From contig NZ_JAFEJS010000005.1 of assembly GCF_018555385.1 (NCBI RefSeq), forward strand, positions 1 through 64,000: a stretch of DNA of 64,000 nucleotides, in the 5' to 3' direction. The notes beneath the pieces are model-generated. The model did not search any database and was not told where the DNA came from. It was given only the letters and a program-made list of their open reading frames with translations. The stretch's first letter is position 1, and every line of letters starts with the position of its first letter. Origin of the DNA: Bifidobacterium santillanense (GTDB lineage: Bacteria > Actinomycetota > Actinomycetes > Actinomycetales > Bifidobacteriaceae). The position numbers and the translations under genes are program-made. Shown here in pieces: positions 55,799-64,000 of the stretch.

Positions 55799-58438
55799 AT
55801 GGCGCAACCGAAGGCACCGGCGCGGGGAAGGGTTCCCGGCATCCGCCGGGTCACCGTCGAACATCGCTCCGGCGACGTGCTGGGCATCGGCACCGGAACG
55901 CCGAGACTCAGCTGGACGTACGACGAGGACGTGGCGCTGCCGGACGGCGCCGAGGTCGTCATCCGCGCGAATCGCGAGATGCCGGGCGAGGCTCCGGTCG
56001 TCGAGGAAACCCGCGTCCCCGCCTGTGAGAACATCCTGCACGCATGGCCGTTCGAACCGGCGCGGACGCACGAGCAGGTGACGGTGACCGTGTGCCCCGT
56101 GACTGACGACGATACCGCCACCGCGAGCGTCCGCTTCGAACCGGGCATCCTGCATCACTGGCAGTGGCGCGGGGCCATGGTCGGGCCGGCATGGCCCGAG
56201 CCGTGGAGCGACGGCCGCCACGCCCCGCTGATCCGCGGCGACGCGCGCATCGAATGCGAACCGGTCGCGGCGCGCCTGTACGTGAGCGCCTACGGTCTGT
56301 TCGAGCCGTGGATCAACGGCGCACGCGTCGGCGAGGACGTGCTCGCGCCCGGATGGGTGGACTACGACGACCGCCTGCCGTACCTCACCTACGACGTCAC
56401 GCCGTACCTGCGCCGGGGCGACAACGCGTTCGGCTTCCGGCTGGCGGACGGATGGTACCGCGGCCGATACGGCTACGCCGGCGGCGTCGTGAACTACTAC
56501 GGCGACCGGCTCGGCGTCTATGCGCAGATCGACGTCATGTTCGCTGACGGCTCCGTCCAACAGATCGTCTCGAACGCCTACGACGGCGCCTGGAAGGCCA
56601 GGAAGGGCCCCATCGTGCGCAGCGGCCTGTACGAGGGCGAGCGCTTCGACGCCCGGCTGGACGACCCGCGGTGGTGTGATCCGTCCCGGCCCATGGACGA
56701 TTCCTGGAGCCCGGTCACCGAGCTGCCCCTGAACCAGCTCAAACTCACGGCCCTGGAGCAGAACCCGATCCGTCTCGTCGGACTTCATCGCCCCGTCGAC
56801 ATCCGCAAGAGAGATGACGGCTCGTTCATCGTGGACTTCGGCTTCAACTGCAGCCAGCGCATCCGCATGTCCGTCCCGCCGGCGCAGCCGGGGACGGTCA
56901 TCACGATCAGGCACGCGGAGGTGCTCGACGGGCACGGGAACCTCGCCCTGCGCCCCCTGCGCCGCGAGGACATCCAGACCGACGAATACGTGTCCGACGG
57001 CCGCGCCGCCCAATGGGAGCCGACGTTCACCATGCACGGCTTCCGGTACGCCGAGATCAGCGGCTGGCCCGCGCCCGAACTCTCGCCGGACGACCTCACG
57101 GCGTGCGCGTACACCACGGACATGGAGCGCCGCGGCTGGTTCTCCTGCTCCGACGAGGACCTCAACCTCCTGCACGGCAACATCATCCGGTCGATGCGCT
57201 CCAACTTCCTCTCGGTGCCGATGGACTGCCCGCAGCGCGACGAACGGCTCGGCTGGACCGGCGACATCGCGATGTTCTCGCCCGTCGCCCTGCGTCTCGC
57301 CGGCGCCGGCGACTTCCTCTCCGACTGGCTCGGCAACCTCGACGGCGAGATCGCACGGTACGGCACCGTGCCGCCGTTCGTCCCCTTCATCACGATTCCC
57401 GACTGGCGCAAGGCCGACGCGATCGCCGTGTGGGGCGACAGCGCCGTGCTGGTCCCGTGGGCGATCTACCGGGAGGAGGGCGACGCGCTCCGGCTGGCCC
57501 GCCACTATCCCGTCGCCCGCGCATGGATGGACGACGTGGCGCGCCGGCTCGACCCCGACGGCGTATGGCGCCGGGAGCCCGACCAGGTCTGCGGCCAGTT
57601 CGGCGACTGGCTCGACCCCACCGCCCCGCCCGACCACCCCGAGCAGGCGATGACCGAGAAGCCCCTGGTCGCGACCGCGTTCGCCGCGCACTCGGCCGAA
57701 CTGGTCGCGCGCATGGCCCGCATCCTCGGCCGCGACGACGACGCGACGGCGTACGCGGCGCTGGCGGACCGTATCCGCAAAGGATTCGCCGCGGCGTTCA
57801 CCCGCGGCGACGGCGTCATGACCTCCGACACGGAATGCGCCTACACGCTGGCCGTCGTCTTCGGCCTGCGCCGCGACGACCCCGCATGGACGGCCACGGC
57901 AGGCGACCGCCTCGCACGGCTCGTGGAGCAAGGCGGATGCCACGTCGGCACCGGATTCGCCGGCACGCCGTACCTGCTGCGGGCGCTCGCCGACTGCGGC
58001 CACCGCGACACCGCGTTCCGCGTGCTCACCTGCCGCACCTGCCCCTCATGGCTCTACCAGGTGGCCATGGGCGCCACCACCACATGGGAGCGGTGGGACT
58101 CCATCCGCCCCGACGGCAGCATCAACCCCGGCGGCATGACCTCGTTCAACCACTACTGGCTGGGCGTCGTCGCCGAATGGATGCACGACGAGCTCGGCGG
58201 CCTGAAACCCTTGGAGCCCGGGTGGAACGCGTTCGCCGTGGACCCGCATCCCGGCGGTGGCGTCACCGGGGCGCACGTCGCGCACGAGGGCCCCCACGGG
58301 CGGATCGATCTTCGATGGGACCTACGCGAAGGGAGGTTGCACATGTCCTTCAACGTCCCCACGGGCTCCAGAGCCCTGGTGAACGCGGGCGGACGGAACG
58401 ACTGGGTCGGGCCCGGACGATACGACATCACCGTCTGA
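55799..58438 (+). CDS. Alpha-L-rhamnosidase, GH78 family
   Basis: An 879-residue glycoside hydrolase without signal peptide, so it acts inside the cell on imported rhamnosides. Beta domains fill about the first 420 residues (WINGARVGEDVLAPGWVDYD is typical). The (alpha/alpha)6 catalytic domain follows with DCPQRDERLGWTGD (general acid region), WGDSAVLVPWAIYREEGD and GATTTWERWDS (second catalytic Glu); a C-terminal beta domain ends it. Strong AGGAGGTG site. First gene of an operon with a sugar-binding lipoprotein. Confidence 0.93.
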   Translation: MAQPKAPARGRVPGIRRVTVEHRSGDVLGIGTGTPRLSWTYDEDVALPDGAEVVIRANREMPGEAPVVEETRVPACENILHAWPFEPARTHEQVTVTVCPVTDDDTATASVRFEPGILHHWQWRGAMVGPAWPEPWSDGRHAPLIRGDARIECEPVAARLYVSAYGLFEPWINGARVGEDVLAPGWVDYDDRLPYLTYDVTPYLRRGDNAFGFRLADGWYRGRYGYAGGVVNYYGDRLGVYAQIDVMFADGSVQQIVSNAYDGAWKARKGPIVRSGLYEGERFDARLDDPRWCDPSRPMDDSWSPVTELPLNQLKLTALEQNPIRLVGLHRPVDIRKRDDGSFIVDFGFNCSQRIRMSVPPAQPGTVITIRHAEVLDGHGNLALRPLRREDIQTDEYVSDGRAAQWEPTFTMHGFRYAEISGWPAPELSPDDLTACAYTTDMERRGWFSCSDEDLNLLHGNIIRSMRSNFLSVPMDCPQRDERLGWTGDIAMFSPVALRLAGAGDFLSDWLGNLDGEIARYGTVPPFVPFITIPDWRKADAIAVWGDSAVLVPWAIYREEGDALRLARHYPVARAWMDDVARRLDPDGVWRREPDQVCGQFGDWLDPTAPPDHPEQAMTEKPLVATAFAAHSAELVARMARILGRDDDATAYAALADRIRKGFAAAFTRGDGVMTSDTECAYTLAVVFGLRRDDPAWTATAGDRLARLVEQGGCHVGTGFAGTPYLLRALADCGHRDTAFRVLTCRTCPSWLYQVAMGATTTWERWDSIRPDGSINPGGMTSFNHYWLGVVAEWMHDELGGLKPLEPGWNAFAVDPHPGGGVTGAHVAHEGPHGRIDLRWDLREGRLHMSFNVPTGSRALVNAGGRNDWVGPGRYDITV

Positions 58439-58563
58439 GACCCGCACGCCACGCGTCGGATGTCCCCTCCGGGAGGTCCGGCGCGGCGAACGACATACGG
58501 CGTGCGCACATGTCGATGCGCACGACAATGAACACAAGACACGAGATACAAAGGAGTATTGAG

Positions 58564-59877
58564 ATGATCAGCACACGACAGGGAGTCCGCCTCGTGGCCG
58601 CGGCGGCGGCCGCGGTGATGGCGGCGGCGCCGCTCGCGGCATGCGGGAACTCGCAGTCCTCGGCCGGAAACGACGACCAGGGCGAGATCCTGGTGTGGTC
58701 GTGGGAATCCGCGGTCAAGAAGATGGCCAAGGGCTTCGAGAAGGAGAACCCGGGCGTCACGGTCAAAGTCGTCAACGCCGGCTCGTCCGACGAGGAGTAC
58801 TCGGCGCTGAACAACGCGCTGGCCGCGGGCTCCGGCACCCCGGACATCGTGCAGCTCAACTACGACGCCATCACCCAGTTCGTGCTCTCCGACGCGCTCG
58901 AGGACCTCGACCAGTTCGGCGCGGCCTCGATCATGAACAAGTTCACGGACAGCGCCAAGGCCGGCGTGACGGTCAACGGCAAGGTCTACTCGATGCCCGG
59001 CGGCATGGGCCCGCTGGCCATGTTCTACAACAAGGAGATCTTCGACAAGGCCGGCGTGACCGAGCCGCCGAAGACCTGGGACGAGTTCTACGAGGCCGCC
59101 AAGAAGATCCACGCCCTCGGCGACGACTACTACATCACCGCCGACAGCGGCTCCGAGGCCGGCAACGCGATGAGCATGATGTGGTCCGCCGGAGCCCAGC
59201 CCTTCGGCGTCGGGGAGTCCTCCGTGAAGATCGACCTGACCGGCGACAAGGGCACGCAGCGCTACATCGGCTTCTGGCAGAAGATGATCGACGAGCACCT
59301 GATCGACACCAAGACCTCGTGGTGGACCGACGAATGGTACCGCGCGCTCGCCGACGGCAAGAACGCCGCGGTGCTCGCCGGCGGGTGGATGCCGATCACG
59401 CTCAAGAGCAGCGTCGGCTCGGCGTCCGGCAAGTTCCGCGTCGCACTCGCCCCCAAGGGCGACGGATCGTCCACGAACTCCGAATCCGGCGGCGGCGGAT
59501 ACTCGATCGTCAAGGGCTCGCGCAACGCGAAGCTGGCCTACAGGTTCCTCCAGTACATCGGATACGGCGGCGGCCATAAGATCCAGGTCGACATGGGCGC
59601 CTTCCCCGCGGTGCTCAGCACCCTCGACGACCCCGACTGGCTCGGCAAGACCGACGACTACTTCGGCGGACAGAAGATCAACGAGGTGCTCGCCGAGGCC
59701 GAGAAGTCGGTGACCGCCGGATTCCCGTTCCTGCCGTACCAGGCATACGCCAACAAGGTCTACTCCGACACCGTCGGCAAGGCCTACGCCGGCGGCACGA
59801 CGCTCGAGCAGGGCTTCTCCCAGTGGCAGGACAAGCTCGTCGCGTACGGCAAGGAGCAGGGCTTCACCGTGAAATAG
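58564..59877 (+). CDS. Extracellular sugar-binding lipoprotein of an ABC importer
   Basis: A 437-residue family-1 solute-binding protein. The signal peptide ends at lipobox LAAC (Cys about 28). ILVWSWESAVKKMAKGFEKE and SGTPDIVQLNYDAITQF are typical of carbohydrate-binding members. ACAAAGGAG precedes the ATG. It lies 125 bp after the rhamnosidase gene and should deliver rhamnose-containing oligosaccharides or glycosides, but no permease or ATPase gene follows, so it must use subunits encoded elsewhere. Confidence 0.9.
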   Translation: MISTRQGVRLVAAAAAAVMAAAPLAACGNSQSSAGNDDQGEILVWSWESAVKKMAKGFEKENPGVTVKVVNAGSSDEEYSALNNALAAGSGTPDIVQLNYDAITQFVLSDALEDLDQFGAASIMNKFTDSAKAGVTVNGKVYSMPGGMGPLAMFYNKEIFDKAGVTEPPKTWDEFYEAAKKIHALGDDYYITADSGSEAGNAMSMMWSAGAQPFGVGESSVKIDLTGDKGTQRYIGFWQKMIDEHLIDTKTSWWTDEWYRALADGKNAAVLAGGWMPITLKSSVGSASGKFRVALAPKGDGSSTNSESGGGGYSIVKGSRNAKLAYRFLQYIGYGGGHKIQVDMGAFPAVLSTLDDPDWLGKTDDYFGGQKINEVLAEAEKSVTAGFPFLPYQAYANKVYSDTVGKAYAGGTTLEQGFSQWQDKLVAYGKEQGFTVK

Positions 59878-59980
59878 CGTCGGCGCGCGGAACCGCTCCT
59901 CACGGCCGTGCACCGCAACGATCGTGCGCGGCGCGTCCACACTCCTCCGGATGCGCCGCGCACCACAACAACCACAACCC

Positions 59981-60010
59981 GAGGGCCCTTCCCGCAAGGA
60001 AAGGGCCCTC
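59981..60010 (+). terminator. Terminator after the solute-binding protein gene
   Basis: GAGGGCCCTTCC (59981-59992) pairs with GGAAAGGGCCCTC (59998-60010, one bulge), loop CGCAA. Confidence 0.75.
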
Positions 60011-60104
60011 GCTCCCGTTCGGATATGGGTATAGTGATGTGGCAGCGGCGGACGGGGACGTCGATGTCCGCGGCCGTCATGTGATTGATTGAGAGGCGGA
60101 TGAC

Positions 60105-61139
60105 ATGGGACGTGTGACCATCATGGACGTCGCCCACCGGGCCGGCGTATCGCGGGGCACGGTATCGAACTACCTCAACCACCCGGAGAAGCTCTCGGCG
60201 GCGAAGCGCGAGGCCATAGCGGCGGCCGTCGCGCAGCTGGGGTTCGTGCCCAACCGCAACGCCAGCATCCTAGCGGGCGGGGCGAACTCGGCCATAGGCC
60301 TCGTCGTGACCGGCTACGGCCATGCGAGCACCACCGGCATCGCGGCGGGGGCGCAGCGCGTGGCGCGCGCGAACGACCTCGACCTGTTCGTCGCCGGCAC
60401 GGACAACGACGGCGTGCTCACCGACCGCTACCTCGACTACTTCCAGGGCAGTCAGATGGTCGGCATGCTGATCGTGCCGTATCCGAGCTCCACGTGGACG
60501 CCGCACTACCGGCTGTCCATCCCCACGGTCGTCGTGGACTATCTGGGCGACGGCTCACGGCTGTGCAGCGTGGCGGCCGACAACCGCAAGATCGGACGGC
60601 TCGCGGCACGTCACATGATCGAATCCGGCCGCCGGCGCATCATGGTGGTCGCGCCCGCCGAGGACATCCAATCCGCCCATGAGCGGTGCCTGGGCATCCG
60701 CGAGGTCACCGGGGAGGACCCGCGGGTGCGGGTGGAATGGACGCAGGTCGCCGACTGCAACGCCGAATCCGACGGCGTGGCCGTGGGCGGCGTAATCGCC
60801 CGTCGCGATCCGGAGCGCCGCCCGGACGCCGTGATCGCCATCACCGACGCCACCGCGGTGGGCGTCATCGAGGGACTGCTGGCCGCCGGCGTCGACGTGC
60901 CGGGACAGGTGGCGGTCATGGGCTGCGAGGGCAATCCGCTGACCTGGGACGGGCCGATGCCGCTGACCACCGTCGCCCCGCAGTGGGACGGCATGGGGGC
61001 GGCCGCGGCCGAGCTGCTGCTCGGCGAGCTGCGCGACGCCGGCCACAGGCACCGCGCGAAGGTCGTCGACTCGCGTCTGCTCGTCCGGGAGAGCACGGTG
61101 GGCCGTACCGCCGGGCTCAAAGCGATGGGTCTGGCCTGA
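60105..61139 (+). CDS. LacI-family transcriptional regulator
   Basis: A 344-residue repressor. Helix-turn-helix plus hinge: VTIMDVAHRAGVSRGTVSNY (residues 4-23) and ILAGGANSAIGLVV. The periplasmic-binding-like sensor domain (about 60-335) has PDAVIAITDATAVGVIEGL and GQVAVMGCEGNPLTWDGP. It probably controls the rhamnosidase/binding-protein operon through the operators at 55755-55780; the inducer is not known but may be a rhamnoside. Own promoter likely GGTATAGT near 60028. A terminator separates it from the binding-protein gene. Confidence 0.9.
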   Translation: MGRVTIMDVAHRAGVSRGTVSNYLNHPEKLSAAKREAIAAAVAQLGFVPNRNASILAGGANSAIGLVVTGYGHASTTGIAAGAQRVARANDLDLFVAGTDNDGVLTDRYLDYFQGSQMVGMLIVPYPSSTWTPHYRLSIPTVVVDYLGDGSRLCSVAADNRKIGRLAARHMIESGRRRIMVVAPAEDIQSAHERCLGIREVTGEDPRVRVEWTQVADCNAESDGVAVGGVIARRDPERRPDAVIAITDATAVGVIEGLLAAGVDVPGQVAVMGCEGNPLTWDGPMPLTTVAPQWDGMGAAAAELLLGELRDAGHRHRAKVVDSRLLVRESTVGRTAGLKAMGLA

Positions 61140-61274
61140 TTTCGACCGGACGCTTCCTGCATTCGGCGTTCCATCGCCGGTTCGGCGGATTGACCGTGAC
61201 CGATCGGCATCCGATGGAACGGTTCGGGACGCAGGCGACGTTCTTGGGCGGGATGCTTGGGTAGGATGAGGGGC

Positions 61275-62153
61275 ATGCCGATCAACCAAGCCTTACTCGA
61301 TAACCCGAAGTCCGACCGCGTGCGCCGCGTCGCCGATCTGGCGCGCGCCAAGGGGCGCGAACGCTCCGGCAGGTTCCTCATCGAGGGTCCGCAGTCCGTG
61401 CGCGAGGCCGTCGCGTGGCGGCCCGACGTGGTCCAGGACCTCTACGTCGCCGTCGACGACGCCCTCGGCCACGTCCGCTACGCCTCGGATACGCTCGCGA
61501 GGATCGTCGAGACCTCGCAGGACGCCACCATCTACGTGCACCGCGCCACGCGCGAGGTGATCGAGCGGATCAGCAAGGACGCACAGGGCATCGTCGCCGT
61601 GGGCAACATGCGCGCGATGCACGCCGAGCCCGAATCCGTCGACCTGACCGGGGGAGAGGGCGGACGTCCGCGCGTCGCCGCGTTCTGGCAGGTGCGCGAC
61701 CCGGGCAACGCCGGCACCGTGATCCGCGCGGCCGACGCCGCCGGATGCGACGCGGTCATCCTCGTCGACGACTGCGTCGATCCCCTGAACCCGAAGGTCG
61801 TGCGCTCCACCGCCGGGTCGCTGTTCCACATCCCCGTCCTCGAGATGGACGTCGAGGGCTTCCTCGCGTACTGCGCCGAGCACGATCTCACGACCATCGC
61901 CGCGGACGTGTACGGCACCCCGGAGCGCCAGCCCGAATCCCTGCCGACCCTGCTCGCCGAGCGCGCCGACGACGCGCCCGCGCGCACCGGCGAGGCCGTG
62001 CTCTTCGGCAACGAGGCCCGCGGGCTTCCGCCGGAGATCCTCGCCCGTATGGACCGGATCGTGTCGATCCCGCTCTATGGCAAGGCCGAATCGCTCAACC
62101 TCGGCACCTCCGCCGCCGTCATGCTGATGAGTCTCGCGATGGCGGACCGCTGA
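61275..62153 (+). CDS. SpoU/TrmH-family RNA 2'-O-methyltransferase
   Basis: A 292-residue SPOUT methyltransferase. A substrate-binding N-terminal domain (about 1-115, SGRFLIEGPQSVREAV) is followed by the knotted catalytic domain: motif 1 VRDPGNAGTVIRAADAAG, motif 2 LFGNEARGLPPEIL, and motif 3 IPLYGKAESLNLGTSAAVMLMSL. The exact rRNA or tRNA target is not deducible. ATG 61275 with GATGAGGGG before it. It commonly precedes pheST in actinobacteria, as here. Confidence 0.9.
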   Translation: MPINQALLDNPKSDRVRRVADLARAKGRERSGRFLIEGPQSVREAVAWRPDVVQDLYVAVDDALGHVRYASDTLARIVETSQDATIYVHRATREVIERISKDAQGIVAVGNMRAMHAEPESVDLTGGEGGRPRVAAFWQVRDPGNAGTVIRAADAAGCDAVILVDDCVDPLNPKVVRSTAGSLFHIPVLEMDVEGFLAYCAEHDLTTIAADVYGTPERQPESLPTLLAERADDAPARTGEAVLFGNEARGLPPEILARMDRIVSIPLYGKAESLNLGTSAAVMLMSLAMADR

Positions 62154-62286
62154 GCGGGGCCCGGGAGCACGGACGGCCCGTCGACCGCACCGGTCCGTCC
62201 GCGGGTCGACCTCCGGCCGACCGCCTGATGAGCCATACGCCCCATGTCGAGTCGTATGGTGACAATGTGATGTTGGACAAAGCTTG

Positions 62287-62315
62287 GGGAAACGCGTGTT
62301 TTCGCGCGTTTTCCC
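62287..62315 (+). promoter_or_regulatory. Hairpin in the pheST leader
   Basis: GGGAAACGCG (62287-62296) pairs with CGCGTTTTCCC (62305-62315, one bulge), followed by a T-rich stretch ending 33 bp before pheS. It could be an attenuator or a weak terminator; no T-box motif was found. Confidence 0.35.
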
Positions 62316-62357
62316 ACGTGTTTTCACGTCAATGAAGCAAACAAGGAAAGGGTGCTC

Positions 62358-63422
62358 GTGGCAGAAGCGCTATTCGATGCGCAAGCGGTGACCGATGCGG
62401 TCGCCGAAGGCATCGCCAAAATCCAGAACGCCTCCACGCTGGAGGAACTGAAAGCCATCAAGACCGAATACGCCGGAGCCGAGTCGGCGATGACCCTCGC
62501 CAGCAAGGCGATCGGATCGCTGCCCAAGGATCAGAAGAAGGACGCCGGCAAGCTCATGGGCAAGCTGCGCGCCGATTTCGGCCGCGCCTACGGCCCGAAG
62601 GAGCAGGAGCTCAAGGAGGCCGCAGAGGCCGCCGCGCTGGCCGCCGAGACCGTCGACATGACGCTGCCCGTCAACCGCAAGCCCCTGGGCGCGCGCCACC
62701 CGCTCGCCAAGCTGATGGAGGACGTCGAGGACTTCTTCATCTCCATGGGCTGGCAGATCTCCGCCGGCCCCGAGGTTGAGGCCGAATGGTACAACTTCGA
62801 CGCCCTGAACTTCGGTCCGGACCATCCGGCCCGCCAGATGCAGGACACCTTCTACGTCAAGGGCAACCAGGCCAAGGACGCCGCCGGCTTCGTCGGCTCC
62901 AACATGGTCGTGCGTACGCAGACCTCCTCCGATCAGGTCCGCGCCCTCATCGGCCGCGGCGTGCCGCTGTACATCGCCTCCCCGGGCCGCGTGTTCCGCA
63001 CTGACGAGCTCGACGCCACCCACACCCCGGTGTTCCACCAGTGCGAGGCGCTCGCCGTCGACAAGCACCTGACCATGGCCGACCTCAAGGGCGTGCTGGA
63101 CAAGCTCGCCGTCGCCATGTTCGGCCCCGAGGCCAAGACCCGTCTGCGCCCGAGCTACTTCCCGTTCACCGAGCCCTCCGCCGAGCTCGACCTGTGGTTC
63201 CCCGACAAGAAGGGCGGCCCGGGCTGGCTCGAATGGGGCGGCTGCGGCATGGTCAACCCGAACGTGCTGAAGTCTGCGGGCATCGACCCGAACGAGTACA
63301 CCGGATTCGCGTTCGGCGTGGGCATGGAGCGCACGCTGCTGCTGCGTTCCGACATCAACGACATGCACGACCTCGTCGAGGGCGACGTGCGTTTCGCCGA
63401 ACAGTTTGTGATGGGGGAGTGA
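62358..63422 (+). CDS. pheS: Phenylalanyl-tRNA synthetase alpha subunit
   Basis: Charges tRNA-Phe as part of an alpha2beta2 enzyme. 354 residues, with a coiled-coil N-terminal arm (about 1-95). Class-II motif 2 is PGRVFRTDELDATHTPVFHQ and motif 3 GFAFGVGMERTLLLR. I chose GTG 62358, about eight bases after AAGGAAAG; another in-frame GTG lies at 62352. pheT starts six bases downstream. Confidence 0.95.
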   Translation: MAEALFDAQAVTDAVAEGIAKIQNASTLEELKAIKTEYAGAESAMTLASKAIGSLPKDQKKDAGKLMGKLRADFGRAYGPKEQELKEAAEAAALAAETVDMTLPVNRKPLGARHPLAKLMEDVEDFFISMGWQISAGPEVEAEWYNFDALNFGPDHPARQMQDTFYVKGNQAKDAAGFVGSNMVVRTQTSSDQVRALIGRGVPLYIASPGRVFRTDELDATHTPVFHQCEALAVDKHLTMADLKGVLDKLAVAMFGPEAKTRLRPSYFPFTEPSAELDLWFPDKKGGPGWLEWGGCGMVNPNVLKSAGIDPNEYTGFAFGVGMERTLLLRSDINDMHDLVEGDVRFAEQFVMGE

Positions 63423-63428
63423 TCGCCA

Positions 63429-64000
63429 ATGCCTATGGTTGATATCGATTGGCTCAAGGAGCACGTCGAGGTTCCGTCCGACCTCACCTACGAGCAGCTG
63501 GCCAAGGATCTGGTCAAGGTCGGCCTCGAGGAGGAGGAGATCCACGCCTCCCAGGTCACCGGCCCGATCGTCGTCGGCTACGTCGTCGACGCCACGCCGG
63601 AGCCGCAGAAGAACGGCAAGGTCATCAACTGGTGCCATGTCGACGTCGGCGACAAGTACAACGAGGTCGACGAGAACGGCAACAAGGTGCCGCGCGGCAT
63701 CATCTGCGGCGCGCCGAACATGGCCGCCGGCGAGAAGGTCGTCGTCACGCTCCCGGGCGCCGTCCTGCCGGGCGACTTCCGCATCGAGCCGCGCAAGACC
63801 TACGGCCACATCTCCAACGGTATGTGCGCCTCCGAGCGCGAGCTGGGACTGGGCGACGACCACAACGGCATCATCCTGCTGCGCCACTACGGCTTCTCCA
63901 CCGAGGAGTACGAGGCCCTCAAGCCCGGCGACGACGCGATGCACCTGCTGCACCTCGACCAGCCGCTGCTGGAGATCAACATCACCCCGGACCGCGGCTA
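63429..64000 (+). CDS. pheT: Phenylalanyl-tRNA synthetase beta subunit (5' part)
   Basis: Partial; the window ends within codon 191. MPMVDIDWLKEHVEVPSDLT is the usual beta-subunit N-terminus. The tRNA-binding (EMAP-like) domain (about 40-160) shows GYVVDATPEPQKNGKVIN, IICGAPNMAAGEKVVVTLPG and NGMCASERELGLGDDH. It follows pheS with a 6-bp gap in one operon. Confidence 0.94.
   Translation, partial: MPMVDIDWLKEHVEVPSDLTYEQLAKDLVKVGLEEEEIHASQVTGPIVVGYVVDATPEPQKNGKVINWCHVDVGDKYNEVDENGNKVPRGIICGAPNMAAGEKVVVTLPGAVLPGDFRIEPRKTYGHISNGMCASERELGLGDDHNGIILLRHYGFSTEEYEALKPGDDAMHLLHLDQPLLEINITPDRG

Noticed and set aside
62154..62357. T-box leader for pheST
   Set aside because: No T-box sequence or specifier-loop structure was found; only a simple hairpin is visible.

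Overview
The window is high-GC bacterial DNA with tightly packed operons and clear Shine-Dalgarno sites. It most resembles a Bifidobacterium or close actinobacterial relative. The evidence is the bifunctional PriA in the histidine operon, polyphosphate glucokinase, the actinobacterial DUF4191 and DUF3043 membrane proteins, two type-I glutamine synthetases, YkoEDC and RibU vitamin uptake with TPP and FMN riboswitches, and a long NAD-dependent DNA ligase. The species cannot be fixed from this window. No rRNA, tRNA, CRISPR array, transposase or prophage was recognised.

Layout. 0.36-5.9 kb: hisD-hisC-hisB-orf-hisH-priA, closed by twin hairpins. 6.1-10.5 kb: DUF2252 protein, glutamine synthetase 2, MFS exporter. 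10.7-14.3 kb: riboflavin ECF transporter, with RibU under an FMN riboswitch and the two ATPases plus T component fused in one polypeptide. 14.5-19.8 kb: a cassette of ECF sigma factor, membrane protein, ABC ATPase and two permeases. 19.9-31.5 kb: nitroreductase, ppgK, aminotransferase, ABC ATPase, a frameshifted arylsulfotransferase, a large membrane protein and a 1164-residue orphan. 31.5-38.1 kb: a minisatellite, three copies of a fold-back repeat, a DUF559-like nuclease, mrp and ligA. 38.1-45.9 kb: cation efflux, glutamine synthetase 1, DUF4191, a dihydrolipoamide dehydrogenase-like enzyme, DUF3043 and an M20 dipeptidase.

45.8-50.1 kb is the most unusual part. A small exported peptide gene, a LuxR-type response regulator and a histidine kinase form one leftward operon. 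It is divergent from an AT-rich island that encodes a secreted cysteine-containing protein, a stop-start-overlapping 55-residue two-TM protein (immunity-like) and a lipoprotein. An identical 19-bp sequence lies upstream of both exported-protein genes. This looks like a peptide-signalled secreted-effector system, possibly a bacteriocin locus, that I do not recognise.

50.1-54.1 kb: orphan anchored protein, TPP riboswitch and ykoEDC. 54.3-55.6 kb: RelB/YafQ-like toxin-antitoxin between two large inverted repeats. 55.75-61.1 kb: alpha-L-rhamnosidase, sugar-binding lipoprotein and LacI regulator, with paired operators. 61.3-64 kb: rRNA/tRNA methyltransferase, pheS and the 5' part of pheT.

A second theme is fold-back DNA. 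At least six kinds of palindromic element occur. One family has a conserved core of about 29 bp between long arms that differ completely between copies yet remain self-complementary; one of its copies lies in frame inside the ECF ATPase fusion gene.
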